Below, piece by piece: positions 10,494-21,722 of a stretch of DNA of 64,000 nt. The first letter of the stretch is position 1; the number at the start of each line of letters is the position of its first letter. The notes below the pieces were generated by a model that did no database searches, was not told the origin of the DNA, and saw nothing but the letters and a program-made list of their open reading frames with translations. The DNA lies in NCBI GenBank assembly GCA_022496805.1, contig CM040107.1:12730501-12794500 (forward strand), in the 5' to 3' direction. The position numbers and the translations under genes were made by a program. Origin of the DNA: Pohlia nutans. Lineage: Eukaryota > Streptophyta > Bryopsida > Bryales > Mniaceae.

Positions 10494-11950
10494 CAGTTGC
10501 AAGTGGGCCAGTAGCTACCCCGAATCATCGGCTGCCCGGAATCATCGGAGGCCCGAAATCGGTGGCCCGGACATTCTGCGGATCCGGCCACTTTGAACGG
10601 GACCTTTTTCTTTGGAGCAAGTAGGGTAGGACTCTGCTTGGGAGTTAGTTTTTTTTTTAGGCTTCTAATGTAAGTTGTAGTGTAGGAAGAGAACTAAATC
10701 GTGGGGTTGACCCCCCGGTTTTTTCGGATTTGCGGGTTTCTTGGATCTGGTCGGCTTTGTGTTTTCTTTTTATCCAGGGATGTTCCTCATTCCTGGGGTC
10801 TTCTTTTGTGTACCATTTTCTCTTTGTAAATGATCATAGGCATACTCTTCTACGGACCGGAGTGTTTGTGTATGTGTGAATGTGGTTGTTGATTGAGATC
10901 GTGGTCCAATTAAGTCCCTTGGTAACCGGAAGAGTTGATCGGATTCTGTTGTAGATCTAGTTGTTCCGCGCTCGGTTGCAAGGTGTAATCCGGGTTAGTG
11001 GCTGAGTAGATAGGAGGGGGGTACTCCAGTCCTCTCAGAACTCCTGGACGGGTAGTTCGGTTAAGGTGCCAGCACCTGGGTAGATCATGTGACAGAAAGG
11101 TACGGAATAGCTAGAGTAACCGGGTTCTGTTGTAGATCCAGTTAAAAGTCTGGGTATTGGGAAAACTCAGAGATTGTTTGAAGGTGGGTTGTTCTGTGCT
11201 CGGTTGCAAAGTATAATCCGGGTTAGTCGCTCAGTGGATAGGAGGGGGTACTCCGATTCTTTCAGAACTCCAGGACGGGTAGTCCGGTTGAGGTACCAGC
11301 ACCTGGGTAGACCATGTGATAAGGAGAGCCGGAATGATCAAAGTAAAACGAACTGTTAGGAGTCGAACCGATTCCGGATACCCCGGGTAAAGGTCCACCC
11401 CGGTTATCAAGTCGTTGTAGTAATTTTTAGAAGGGGGAAACCCGGGTTGCGCTTAAGTGACCAGCTGTGGATTTGGGATGAATCTGCAGCTGAAGTGCAG
11501 TACGGGAATTACCCGGATTGAGGAGTGGAGTTAGGATAACCGGAAGGTAGTGAAGTTCCCATCACTTGAATCAGCAGGAACGGTGTGTCTTTAAATCCAG
11601 CACCGCTAAATGTAAATGGAGAACCCTCTGAAGGAAAATAGAGGTTAATGTAAACCGGTTTGAGTTGTTTGGATAGACCGGATAGAGTAGGGTTGGATAA
11701 ATTCCCAACTCGGACGAAAACCGGATCTAGTCGTAACCGGGTCAGTCAGTAGGAGAAGACCCGGTTCAGTAGGAAAGAGGGATTCAGCAGGTGACAGAGA
11801 GAGAGAGTAGTTACCAATCCGGGACCATCTTCGGAAACTTCCCAGTTCACAGACTCTCCGCGGAACGATAACCCGGAAATCACCTCTACGAGCGTTCTTA
11901 ATACGAAAAAGTGCGTTCTAGGGGAATATCCGGTATCATGTGCTACGACA
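10494..11950 (+). repeat. 3' region of element A with a direct subrepeat
   Basis: There is no ORF of note. Two diverged copies of a roughly 150-bp segment lie at about 10963-11122 and 11191-11340. They share CTCGGTTGCAA, ATCCGGGTTAGT and GTACTCC words and the phrase CCAGCACCTGGGTAGA. The same pair is present in element B (about 33.64-34.02 kb), so it is a family feature. GA-rich sequence near 11800 precedes the terminus. Confidence 0.65.
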
Positions 11951-12205
11951 CGGCTGGAGGTTCTTTCTGGCATTTCATATGCTCAAGTGGCAGGAATTGT
12001 ATACCGTCCTTCGACATTATTACTGCGTGGAGTGGCGGTGATAAGAAAGGATTGCGGGTGCGTGCAATTTGACTTTTGTGATTGTCCTCCCACAAATTCG
12101 AATGGTGGTGGGATCAAACAAGTGACTGAGATATCATCGGATACGGCGGAAGTTGAAGAATCGGATGTGGCATCGGTGGGGAGCAATCGCCAATTTCAGT
12201 TTTGA

Positions 12206-12547
12206 CTTACGCATCACCTCTAGGCTCCTTGTTTTTGGCGGCGGATTCTGAGTTTAGAGCGGTTTTGTTTTTGGTTTGCAGAGGCAGAAATAGATTGTTC
12301 TACGTGGCGGCCTTGTAGATCTGCAAGGACCAGATTTTTAGAATTAAGAAAGTTTATACTTCTTGGCTGTAAATACTTCGTTGGCCAGCTTGCTCCTGTG
12401 ACCACAGTGGTCAATGGCTTGTAATATTGTTTTGTAAATAGAAACCTGCCAGTTGCATAGTGGCGGAGTGGTTTTCATGTATTTACGGAATGCCGTTGAG
12501 GGTTAACTTTAGACTAGGATTCTCTTTCGGAGAGCCTGTTTGGGGGC
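12206..12547. other. No gene seen
   Basis: Unique-looking sequence between the interrupted ORF and the 128-bp repeats. I see no ORF, RNA gene or repeat that can be supported. Confidence 0.5.
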
Positions 12548-13190
12548 TGTTGGTCGTCCCTGGCCTTGAGGATGACTTGCTAGCTGCATCCATGGGCTGT
12601 CACGAACCATGGGCATTCCACGAGTGTGTTGTTTCTGTTAGTCAAGTGTTTGAATATATTTCGGTGTGGTAGGCTGTTGGTCGTCCTCGGCCACGAGGAT
12701 GACATCGTCGCTGCTTCCTTGGTTTGTCACAAACCTTGGATATTCCACGGATGTGTTGTCATTGCAAGTCAGGTGCTTGAAAAAAATTTAAGTTCGGAGG
12801 ACTGTAGTTCGTCCTCGGCCAGGAGGATGACATGCTAGCTGCATCCACGGGCTGTCACGAAGCATGGACATTCCACGGATGATTGTGTTACTCTGTCAAG
12901 CCAAGTGTCTGAATATATTTTTGTGTGGTGGGTTGTTGGTCGTCCTCGGCCACGAGGATAATATGCTGCTTCCATGGGCTTTCACAAACCATGGATTTAC
13001 CACGGAAGTTAGTTTTTTGTAATTTAAGTGATCACGAGGAGTACAAGCTGGCTAAACCCAAGAGCTGGATGCATCCATGGGCTGTCACTATCCATGGAAA
13101 TGCTAGGGGGTGTTTCTAAAAAGAGCCTTGTGTTTGAAAAGTCCTGTGTCTGGAGGGCTGCTGGTCGTCCTCGGCCAATATGAGAATAGA
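12548..13190 (+). repeat. About 128-bp tandem repeat, four to five diverged units
   Basis: Units start near 12548, 12673, 12806, 12935 and (partial) 13160. Each opens with GGTCGTCCTCGGCCACGAGG, which can fold on itself (CCTCG/CGAGG), and continues with GCTGCATCCATGGGCTGTCAC and CCATGGA...TTCCACGGA. A further unit lies at 14655-14775 and a fragment at 7216-7258. No coding potential. Confidence 0.7.
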
Positions 13191-13302
13191 TCTATTCTAA
13201 AGGTCTAGGATATGACCTAAGTGCAAAGATGTTGATGGTAGTTATATATGATTGAATTCACGGCTCGTTTCAACCTAGCAGAATCGCTCGTCTCACTCAA
13301 TC

Positions 13303-14573
13303 TTGTGTGCTGATTACCTTCATAGTTGTAGTGCACATATGGCTAGCATTTACTCGGGAGAGTGTAGCACAGATTTCGACACCATGTGTGTAGCAGATAG
13401 ACCAAGTCCGTGGGTACCTACACGGACTGAGATGTACCTAGCCATGATCGAGCACTTCGCTACGTTTCATTCTCGATACAGGTGAGACGCTGTAAGCGTC
13501 GACTCGGCTGTGGAGGCTAACCTAGGCTTAGACAATGATGTTGAACGGTTGACAATCGAGTGCCCTTACTCGTTCATTCAGCAGTGCGACATCGTTGATG
13601 ATCGTACTGAGCGGACATACCTGTTCAAGATGTCGGAAAATAGATCGGCCTGTGGGGTTGATCTTGTGAGGCGGATGCAGCCAGGAGGTGATCTATCGAG
13701 TTGCTGGATCATGTCTGACCATGTCAAGAGAGTCGTTGGATGGAAAACAATGAATTTGGTCGCTTGATGACCATAGCCACATGTGAGATTAGCAACAACG
13801 ATGCAGAGTCGCAGAAGAACATGTGGGTAGCTTTGAATAAGGTAATGCAAAGAAACGGAGTTCCCAATCCCTACTTTAAGGGATTCATAGCAAACCGGGA
13901 TGAAGCTAACTGGGAGGCTCTGAGGGTCATATACGGGAATGGGGATCCAAACTGTAAGTTGGTTGGTAGAGAGAGATGTCTTGATATGGATTGGACCGGT
14001 TCATTGGAACGGCTGACACTGGAGAATATTCAGCCAAACAGTCAAGAGTTGCACAATAAACTCTGTAAAGATTACAAAGAGGCAAAGACCGCTTGGGAGT
14101 CTGAAGAGCTGTACCACTGCATAAGAGATACGTGGTTGTCTCCAGGAGCTGCCATCGAAGATGGAGTGCGACAGCAGGATGATTGGTTAGGATTCTGGCA
14201 CTTCAGATTCCGTCAATGGGGCGGCTTCTTTGACTTGGTAATTTCTCAAATCGATGCAGTGAAAATATACTGCTAAAACAATTGAAATGTCAGTAATGTG
14301 AATATCGATGTCACTGACCCTTTCTAATCTTGCAATCAGGATCTCAACATCTACGTGGAGGCGGATTTACCATCGTGTAATCTAGGCGGAACCGCATATA
14401 GCCACTGGAAACGGCTGTCGGAGAGTAGAGGGACGGGTCTCTACATTGCAACAGTGGACGATATGATGCGCTCTATGAAGCAATCAACCGTTTACGAAGG
14501 GTTTTTACTGGCCATTCGTCGTGAACAAACCATTTCCTCGATGAGCATTGGATACGGGCTATAAGTCAGAACA
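13303..14573 (+). pseudogene. MULE-like transposase fragment, core domain only
   Basis: Homologous by eye to the minus-strand transposase at 29.6-37.8 kb. Shared blocks are GVDLVRRMQPGGDL, DHVKRVVGW, FKGFIA...EANWEALRVIYG and WLGFWHFRFRQWGGF. A deletion of roughly 25 bp near 13753 removes the segment between KTM and GRLMTIA and shifts the frame. A GT-AG intron (14238-14339, phase 0) sits at exactly the position of the intron in the other copy, just before D-L. The second exon ends at 14572-14574. The N-terminal zinc-binding region and C-terminal SWIM finger are absent, so this is a truncated relic. It lies between a partial and a full unit of the 128-bp repeat. Confidence 0.7.
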
Positions 14574-14654
14574 TCTCTATTTGCAGATGTTATAATCCTA
14601 GGTAACTTGTAGTATTGGTAATCCTAGGTAACTAGTAACATTTGGGTGTGGTGG

Positions 14655-14775
14655 TCAGGCGGTCGTCCTCGGCTACGAGGACGACATGTTGGCTGCATCC
14701 ATGGGTTGTCTCAAACCTTGGATTTACCATGGAGGGTTTTTTTTAAGTAATGTGTTTGAATATTTTGGAGTTGGA
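14655..14775 (+). repeat. Single unit of the 128-bp repeat
   Basis: GCGGTCGTCCTCGGCTACGA followed by CTGCATCCATGGGTTGTC and a T-rich tail matches the units at 12548-13190. The transposase fragment probably inserted into the array and separated this unit from the rest. Confidence 0.65.
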
Positions 14776-14950
14776 ACATTTCCTCCTTTCTAGGTCAAAA
14801 GGTCTATGGTGTAGAACACAGTACTCTTGGTCCTCCGTGAGAACTATGACAAACAAGGAACAAATGTCAGCACTCTCCAATTCTTCCATTCCAATCCCAG
14901 TTTTCATCTCTTCCGAGCGTTACTGTGGGGGACGTTCACAATGACTTGCA

Positions 14951-15124
14951 ACCATGGCATCCAAGGATAGTGATACAGAACCATGGCGTCCAAGGATAGT
15001 GATCCAGAACCATGGCGTCCAAGGATAGTGATCCTGAACCATGGCGTCCAAGGATAGTGATCCAGAACCATGGCATCCAAGGATAGTGATCTAGAATCAT
15101 GGCGTCCAAGGATAGTGATACACA
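14951..15124 (+). repeat. 29-bp tandem repeat, six copies
   Basis: Six head-to-tail units of ACCATGGCGTCCAAGGATAG plus TGATCCAGA, differing by one to three bases. Two degenerate, partly rearranged copies occur at about 15365-15445. Not coding. Confidence 0.9.
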
Positions 15125-16178
15125 CTGGCCAACACTAGTCACACCAAGCCAGACATCACATCTCCCCGCCGCCAAAGCCAAAGCCCAAGCACAACACCAA
15201 ATGTCTATGTCAATGACATCCTTGTTCCACTACCCAGCCAAATCCATGGGAATGTCATCATGGACGTTCATCATGTCCTAATCACTGCCAAAACATTCAA
15301 ATCCAACAACATTTCAGAACCTTCAGCGCCTTATTTTTTCCAAGCTCTCTAATTCACAATGTCTGGGCATCCAAAGATAGTGACCCAGGACCATGGCTTC
15401 CATGATCCAGAACCATGGCCTCCAAGGATAGTGACCTTGAACCACGCACTGGCCAACAAGACTCACACAAAGCCAGACATCACATCTCCCCGCCGCCCAT
15501 GCCCACATTCCCATGTCAATGACATCAAACCTACCCTAGTGCCCCTAACATACCGCGGTAGCCAAGGAAATCGTGGTAATTGCATAGCAGCCATCATTAG
15601 AACCCGTAGCCATCATTAGAACCCGCAGCCATCATTAGAACCCGCAGCCATCGGCCGCCGCCGCCACCAGAAACTCGGGCCTACTCATGATTGCCAAGGT
15701 ATTCGTGGACGTTCATGAAGCCCACCATCACTGCCACAACATTCAAAACCAGCAGCATTATAGAGACTCCAGCGCCTCTCATTCAAAGCTCTTTTTTTTT
15801 CAATTGCAACCCAAATTCGCGCGGTCCTCCGATCCTTCTCCTCTTTAGTTCTACGCTGTCATGTTTGTCCCTCACTCCTGCACATCTCTCTTGCTGTCTA
15901 TGTTCTTCTTTTGCGCATCTCTCTCGCCTGCGTGAAAACCTTGGATCTCTCAGTCCAAGTTCTCTCATTCCAAGTTTTACCATTGTAATCCCAGTTCTCC
16001 CTTTCCTCCGATCCTTCTCCTCTTTAGTTTTACGGTTTCTGTGTTTTGCCTCTAATCTATCGCACGATTCGCGTTCATCTTCTTCCCTGTCTAGTATCTC
16101 GCGCATCTATCTCGCATCTCTCTCGCCCGTGCACTCTCCCTGATTTCCAATCTTCTCTGCTGTCTTTCACTTGGAGCC
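15125..16178. other. Non-coding stretch upstream of the coiled-coil ORF
   Basis: Contains degenerate pieces of the 29-bp repeat near 15365-15445 and three copies of a 19-bp unit AGCCATCATTAGAACCCGC at about 15590-15650. A pyrimidine-rich stretch (15780-16170) leads to the ATG at 16179. This may be promoter or leader of the element gene; no ORF can be supported. Confidence 0.45.
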
Positions 16179-18499
16179 ATGGCATCTTCCTCGGATAAGA
16201 ATGAACAGCATGCCCATTTACATTCCTTGCTAGATCAATCAGTGGAAGTAACATCAAGACGCTATTTGGTGTGACAAGACAAACTTGACGCGGTACTTGG
16301 AGGACGTCGATACCAAGGTCGACGTCGTACTTTGCAATGCGTTCATCCAGTCACACATGGAAAGAGACAAAAAGAAGCACACCCGTCCGGCGTTGTGGAA
16401 GGTATTCTTGTCCAGTACTCACCTCGTTACTTGCATACTTATTTTGGTTGGGATTTATCGGGGGTCATCAGTTGGAACGCATCCACCTGTCGTCACCCAG
16501 AGCCGGACTGGATGAAATTTTTGGGCGACACACTAGAGAAGAAGCGCGGGAGATACGATGTATTTGATTTGGCGAAACTTCACGAAGATCCTTGGTTTTC
16601 GAGGCTACGGGGCATACTCAGCCAAATCTTCCTCCGGACTGACTGCCATTCTATAGCAGCTGACCAGCTCAAAGTGATTCTTATGGCCGACGCTGGTGAG
16701 TAGGTGAATTGGGGTTTCATCCTGGACAAGTACTTCAGATACTGCTTGGAGGGCCACCGCAGCAGCAAGACGTACCAGAGTCCGATCGGGCCCTTCTTGA
16801 CCAAGTACATAACCCGCTATCTCGAGCACTACCGCACGTGCAACGCTCCACTGCCGTTGGGCACGTTTTCTGAAAAACAGCGCGAGTTATCCCCGAGAAC
16901 TCGCGCTCGCCGAGACAACCCGGAACCAAGCAGAAAGCGACAATATGTGGCCATTGTGGCCGGAGGAACACCCAGACCAATCGGGGAAGTGGATTCAGCT
17001 TGGGGACCACGCACCCGGGATTTCTAAGAACGTTACGCTACCATGAGGGAGTGCATGGACACACTCTTGCAGTTCGTGCATTCCACAGAGCAGGCCAGGG
17101 ACAACATGGCAGAGAAACAGTCCTTGTGGGAGAGATCCAAGCGTAAGGTGGCTGAGGAAATCAAAGCCGCCAAAGATGAAGCCCAGAAGACCTTGGATGC
17201 GGCTCGACTTGAGCTTCAGATGCAACTTGGTGAAGCCGAGCAAAACCTGGCGAACTTGCGCATCCAAGTCGCCAATTTGGAGCTCGAATTAGCCAACAAC
17301 AAGGAGAGGGGCGACGCACTAGACAAGGAGAAGTCCATACTCATAGAGTGAGTCGACGCACTAGACAAGGAGAATTCCATTGTCAAAGCGCGAGTCCAAA
17401 CCTTGGAGATCCTAAACGATCAGTATTTGGCGAGGTGCAAGGACTTGGCAAATGAACGTGAGTTCGCACAGGAAGGGCAGTCGTCGCAACCTCAGTTTGC
17501 CATGGTGTCCGAGGAAGTTGCACGTCTGCAAGCAGAGCGTGTGAAGACAGAGAATGCGAATGCGAATTTTGAGGCCAACAAAGTCCGCACAATACAGGAG
17601 GCAGTGCGCGTCACAGTCACCAATGTATACAAACACCTCAGAGACATGCCCAAGGCCACGGCACATCCAACCGAAGAGTTCATTGACCGATGCTGTGACG
17701 ATGCCATTGAGAGCTTGGGCCTGCAAGAATCAGACTATGACTAGGATGATGAAGACGTGCCATTGCATCAGATCTTGCAACCCGAGAGTGAGGCACAAGC
17801 AGGAATCCGGGAAGAGACACCTCCAAACACACTGCCAGCGCCAACCACAACTTCCATGGTAACACTAGTCCCAGTGACGACACCAATCACACCCGGAGCT
17901 CCAAGCGACCCCCAATCTGCTTCTGCTGCCCAAAGTGTTGCCCAAGATGCTGCCCTAGGTGCTACCCAAGGTGCTGCCCAGGGTGAACAAGAGCGTCAGG
18001 TCAACATTGCGTGCGATCGTGTGGACTCGGAGGAGATGCCTCGACCCTCGCCACCCCAGCCTCCACAGATCATAGTACAGCATTCCTCCAAAACTTTTGA
18101 AGAGCATAAGGCTGCTTTGGCTAAAATAGAGTACGATAACAATTTGGACGTGCAGTCTGACGATATTGACGGTGATGAGGACTTGGATATTGCCACAGAA
18201 GAAACCTTGAAGTATTTTGATGCGAACCCGGATTTGGGTGCCCGTTACTCCAATCCCGATGCAAATGTTAAGGGGTGTCTATGTTGTAATAAAACCTGGC
18301 CAAGAGCGTGTTTGATGTATATCAACACTATACTACTGAAAAGACAAAACACATCCTAATGCATAAGAGTGTTGCTGCAGCCATAAAAGCCCATTATGGC
18401 GGCCAAGATCCACCACGTAGCCAAGCTGCACAGAGACCCCGCGAAGAAACCCAACCAAATCGGCCCTCATTCACCAATCGCGCAAGAAACAGGGGTTAG
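16179..18499 (+). pseudogene. Element ORF with helical domain and long coiled coil, five in-frame stops
   Basis: From ATG 16179 one frame runs to 18359, interrupted by TGA 16272-16274, TAG 16701-16703, TAA 17025-17027, TGA 17349-17351 and TAG 17742-17744. No frameshift is needed until about 18.28 kb. There the protein-like reading moves to another frame and ends at 18499; a small intron or one indel could explain this. An N-terminal helical part contains WGFILDKYF and GPFLTKYI. A heptad-rich coiled coil follows (about residues 290-500: EEIKAAKDEAQKTL, VANLELELANN), then a Pro/Ala/Thr-rich linker and an acidic tail. Layout resembles the element A/B protein. No catalytic domain is seen. Probably a gene of another mobile family. 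Confidence 0.65.
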
Positions 18500-18554
18500 A
18501 TCAATTAGTGACCCAGAGAATGAGCATGGACCCTTTATACAATTTTATTAATAC
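18500..18554. other. Short spacer before the satellite
   Basis: Nothing recognisable. The first satellite monomer fades in from about 18555 with strong divergence. Confidence 0.4.
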
Positions 18555-19526
18555 CACAATGTTTTTATCCTTTCCATACAAACTCTGTCGGATAAAATCA
18601 GCTTCTTGTTCATGTATTACATATTTGAAAATTGTATGCTTGTTAAGAGATGGATTCACCACAGACCTTGGACACCGCGGGCAGTTAGTGATTCAGGGAT
18701 TCACCATGGACCATGGACACCGTGGGTAGTCAGGGAGCCACCACATTCCAAGGTTGGATGGGTATGATGCATGGATGTGTTGTCCTCTTTGAGGGACTCA
18801 TGTAATGCTGCGATGTTCCTTGTTTTCCATGCGAACTCTATTGGATACACCGTGCTCATACTAATATATGTATTGCATGCTTGGAATTTGCATTCTTGAA
18901 AATTGTATGCTTGTTAAGAGATGGATTCACCATAGACCTTGGACACCGCGGGCAGTTAGTGATTCAGGGATTCACCATGCACCATGGACACCGTGGGCAC
19001 TCAGGGAGCCACCACATTCCAAGGTTGCATGGGTATGATGCATGGATGTGTTGTCCTCTTTGAGGGACTCATGTAATGCTGCGATGATCCATGTTTTCCA
19101 TGCGAACTCTATTGTATACACCCAGCTCAAACTTGTACATGTATTGCATGCTTGGAATTTACATTCTTGAAAATTGTATGCTTGTTAAGAGATGGATTCA
19201 CCATGGACCTTGGACACTACGGGCAGCTAGTGATTTAGGGATTCAGCATGCACCATGGACACCGTAGGCAGTCAGGGAGCCACCACATTCCAAGGTTGGA
19301 TGGGTATGATGCATAGATGAGTCGACCTCTTTGAGGGACTGATTTGATGTTGCGATGATCCATGTTTTCCATGCGAACTCTATTGTATACACCCCGCTCA
19401 GACTTGTACATGTATTGCATGCTTGGAATTTGCGTTCTTCAAGATTGTATGCTTGTTAAGAGATGGATTCACCATAGACCTTGGACACCTCGGGCAGTTA
19501 GTGAATCAGGGATTCACCATGCACCA
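18555..19526 (+). repeat. 271-bp satellite, block 1 (about 3.5 monomers)
   Basis: Tandem monomers with landmarks GAAAATTGTATGCTTGTTA, GATTCACCATGGACC, CATTCCAAGGTTGGATGGG, TTTGAGGGACTCATGTAATG and TCTATTGTATACACC. The first unit is strongly diverged. Inside each monomer the segment GATTCACCATGGACC...GGGCAGT occurs twice, about 56 bp apart. The block stops abruptly at 19526, in the middle of a monomer, at the inverted-duplication junction. Confidence 0.9.
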
Positions 19527-20308
19527 TCACCCATCCGTAATCCTGCTTGGTCTTGTCGTATCCAAACGGGCTGTCGGGGAAGTTGTACGTCACGCGCCAG
19601 TGTTCAGAGGTCCACTTCTTCCACTGTCCCCGGATTTCGCTGTCCCAGAATTTCGCCGGTACAGGTTTTCCACCTAACTCCTGCAACATAGTATCGCTGT
19701 GGAGATCCCATGGTAGGTACAGAAATTCTTCACAACCCATTTTGCGCAAATCCTTCCGCAGCTGTTCCCTATGTCCCGCATTGGTCGGAGCAACTGGGAG
19801 CACCAACTTATCCGGAACCGGCAGTCCGAGCCTCCAATCGTCCTTCCGTCCCATCGCTCCTGGCTCCAAAACTTCCTTCCCTCAATTGCGCGCGCTCCGC
19901 CTAAGCTCCCGGAATACTTGCTCGCCACCCGGTCGCTCTCCTTGCTCTATCACAGTATTCGGAAACACAAAAATCTGGTGCAAGGGTGGACTGGAAACAC
20001 TATGCGAAAATGAACAGTGAACCGCCCTAATCAAAGCCGCCCATTTCAAGGCGTGAAACGTGGCCGGGTCCATTCCTGACTCGTCCATCCCCTACCCGGT
20101 TTCCAATCCGGGTCCCGTGACCAACCCGGACACCTATCGTCAAAACCGGACCCTAGCAATAACTCTACAGCACGCGCGAGTGCCTCCTCTACATAAATAA
20201 CTAAATGTACCATTATGGTCACTCCCACACTCATTTATGGAGATTCGGACTACTCCTAGCTACTCTAAAACCCTAACTCTCTACTTCTAGGTCGAACGAG
20301 GTTTGACA
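19527..20308 (-). mobile_element. Element A 5' fragment inside the duplicated arm
   Basis: Copy of 7620-8401 (terminus TGTCAAACC at 20308) holding the leader and the first about 110 codons of the A ORF on the minus strand. It is cut at 19527. No gene product is expected. Confidence 0.9.
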
Positions 20309-20717
20309 AGCCGTGCCATCTCTTCGCCACAGTGAATGTTCCAAAAAAAATCATCTGCTCCACTAACAATGCCTTGCAACAATGGATGAGGAGGAATATT
20401 TTTCTTCACTCGACATGCATCCGAGTTGTAAACAAACTACAAGAACCCAGTCAATTCCCCTAGAGAAGAAGGACGAGACGGACGAAGAATCTGTAGTGCA
20501 TGGGTTGGATGTCTGGAACCCATGGTCAAGAAGGAAAAAAATGGAGGGGATGAATAAGGATAACAAAGAGTGAATGAGGAAGGGAAAGAAGCTCACAGGT
20601 TAAAATATTGAAATGTGGAAGAAGGAGAGTACTAGAAATGATTTGCAGTCTCGATTGAGCAGATTGTCCATAGTTCTTGACTGCCCATGGATGCAGCTAG
20701 CAAGTCATCCACGTAGC
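20309..20717 (-). other. Duplicated flank between element A and the gypsy LTR
   Basis: Copy of 7211-7619, including the N-terminal part of the small ORF that element A interrupts and the fragment of 128-bp repeat. The CGGCT half-site is copied along with it. Confidence 0.85.
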
Positions 20718-21260
20718 TGTTAACCGAATATTAGTTAATATTCGCTTAGGCTAAGAGTAGGCTAGTCTATACCCGGCAGGAATAGACCCGGCAGGCGACA
20801 CGTGGCAGTACAGGCTTGTACAGACTGGTCGACCCGACTTTTCCGGCCGACCAGTCTGACACACTGTCAGACCAGTCTCCTATATGTACCTTCACTCTCT
20901 TCGGGAGAGTTGTTGCTATATCATTTGTACATCTTCTTGGCAGCCTCAATTGTACTTCGTTCTTGTCTTAAACTCTTCTTGTGCGCACTAGTATGTTAGA
21001 CTACTGCTGTTAGACTATTGCTGTTTCCTGCTCTTGAATCATTCCTTATGGTTGTATCTTGGTTAGTTGCAGTAGTCTGTGGGTATGCAGGAGTCGACTT
21101 ACTAGCATACTGGTGCTTTTCCTTAGCCGACAGTCCATTCTTCTTAGTAGAAACCTCTTACTACTCCTCTCAATCTCTAGAAACTAGTCTAGAGTGGAAT
21201 AGTCTTGGGGGGAGTAGCTTCATTCGTTTAAGGTCGGTTCCTAGAAGAACCCCCTTAACA
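20718..21260 (+). repeat. Gypsy LTR, duplicated copy
   Basis: Starts TGTTAACCG, ends CCTTAACA, and is followed by TTTGGCGACCATGC, the presumed primer-binding region. Identical by eye to the LTR at 6668-7210. Confidence 0.8.
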
Positions 21261-21722
21261 TTTGGCGACCATGCAAAGTTCAGCTTAGACGCTCGTCTTT
21301 TTGTTGGGCTAGTTAGATCCAGATCTAGATCTAGATCCAGATCCAGATCCTGGTCGATCCTGATCTAGATCCTAGTCGATCCTGTCGACTATCGCTAAGG
21401 CGCTAACGTCCCTGGGAAACAGCAGCCACCTGCTTTTTACTCAAAAATCATATGTCTTGAGAAAAACCCAGAGCCCGAGTAGCCGAAAAGAGCCTCGGAG
21501 ATCACTCTGTGTAACAGTCGACTAGGGTAGTCAACAGTCGATAATGCTACTGACCAGGAATCTGTAAGAGTAGTCTGTGAACAAGGCTTACAGTGCCAAA
21601 GAGCAACCGACTAAGCCAGCACAAAAGACTAGCCAAACTCATCTCAGAGCCCGACCTACCTAGCAGAGTCAGATCTAAATCCCAGATCCAGATCTAGATC
21701 AGATAACTGCCGCGTCGCTAGT

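Larger units (their letters stand above)
7620..11950 (+). mobile_element. Element A: unclassified mobile element, TGTC...GACA ends, 5-bp target duplication
   Basis: The element starts TGTCAAACCTCG at 7620 and ends GCTACGACA at 11950. CGGCT stands immediately outside both ends (7615-7619 and 11951-11955). Element B ends at the same two words with its own 5-bp duplication, and fragment C shares the same 5' end. No LTR is visible: the first and last 450 bp are unrelated beyond TGTC/GACA. The only gene is a degenerate coiled-coil ORF. TG...CA ends and a 5-bp duplication are what retroviral-type integrases produce, but the missing LTRs and missing pol leave the class open. Both flanks are rich in CCGG/CCGGGT words. 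Confidence 0.8.
7492..12205 (+). pseudogene. Small ORF interrupted by element A
   Basis: When element A and one copy of the CGGCT duplication are removed, bases up to 7619 join 11956-12205 in a single open frame of about 120 codons. It reads through ...FFWNIHCGEEMARLEV... across the join and ends at TGA 12203-12205. The 5' end may be a splice acceptor at 7490-7491. The C-terminal part is Cys-rich (DCGCVQFDFCDC) and then acidic. I do not recognise the family. It may be an exon of a host gene or of an older element. The uninterrupted frame confirms the element boundaries independently of the target duplication. Confidence 0.5.

Noticed and set aside
7620..11950. LTRs at the ends of element A
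   Set aside because: The first and last several hundred bases were compared and share only the four terminal bases; the direct repeat at about 10963-11340 is internal.
16179..18359. Alternative nuclear genetic code (stops read as amino acids)
   Set aside because: All three stop codons appear inside relic ORFs at positions of different residues (Trp, Arg, Gln-like), and the intact genes here (element B ORF, six-exon gene) contain none; decay is simpler.
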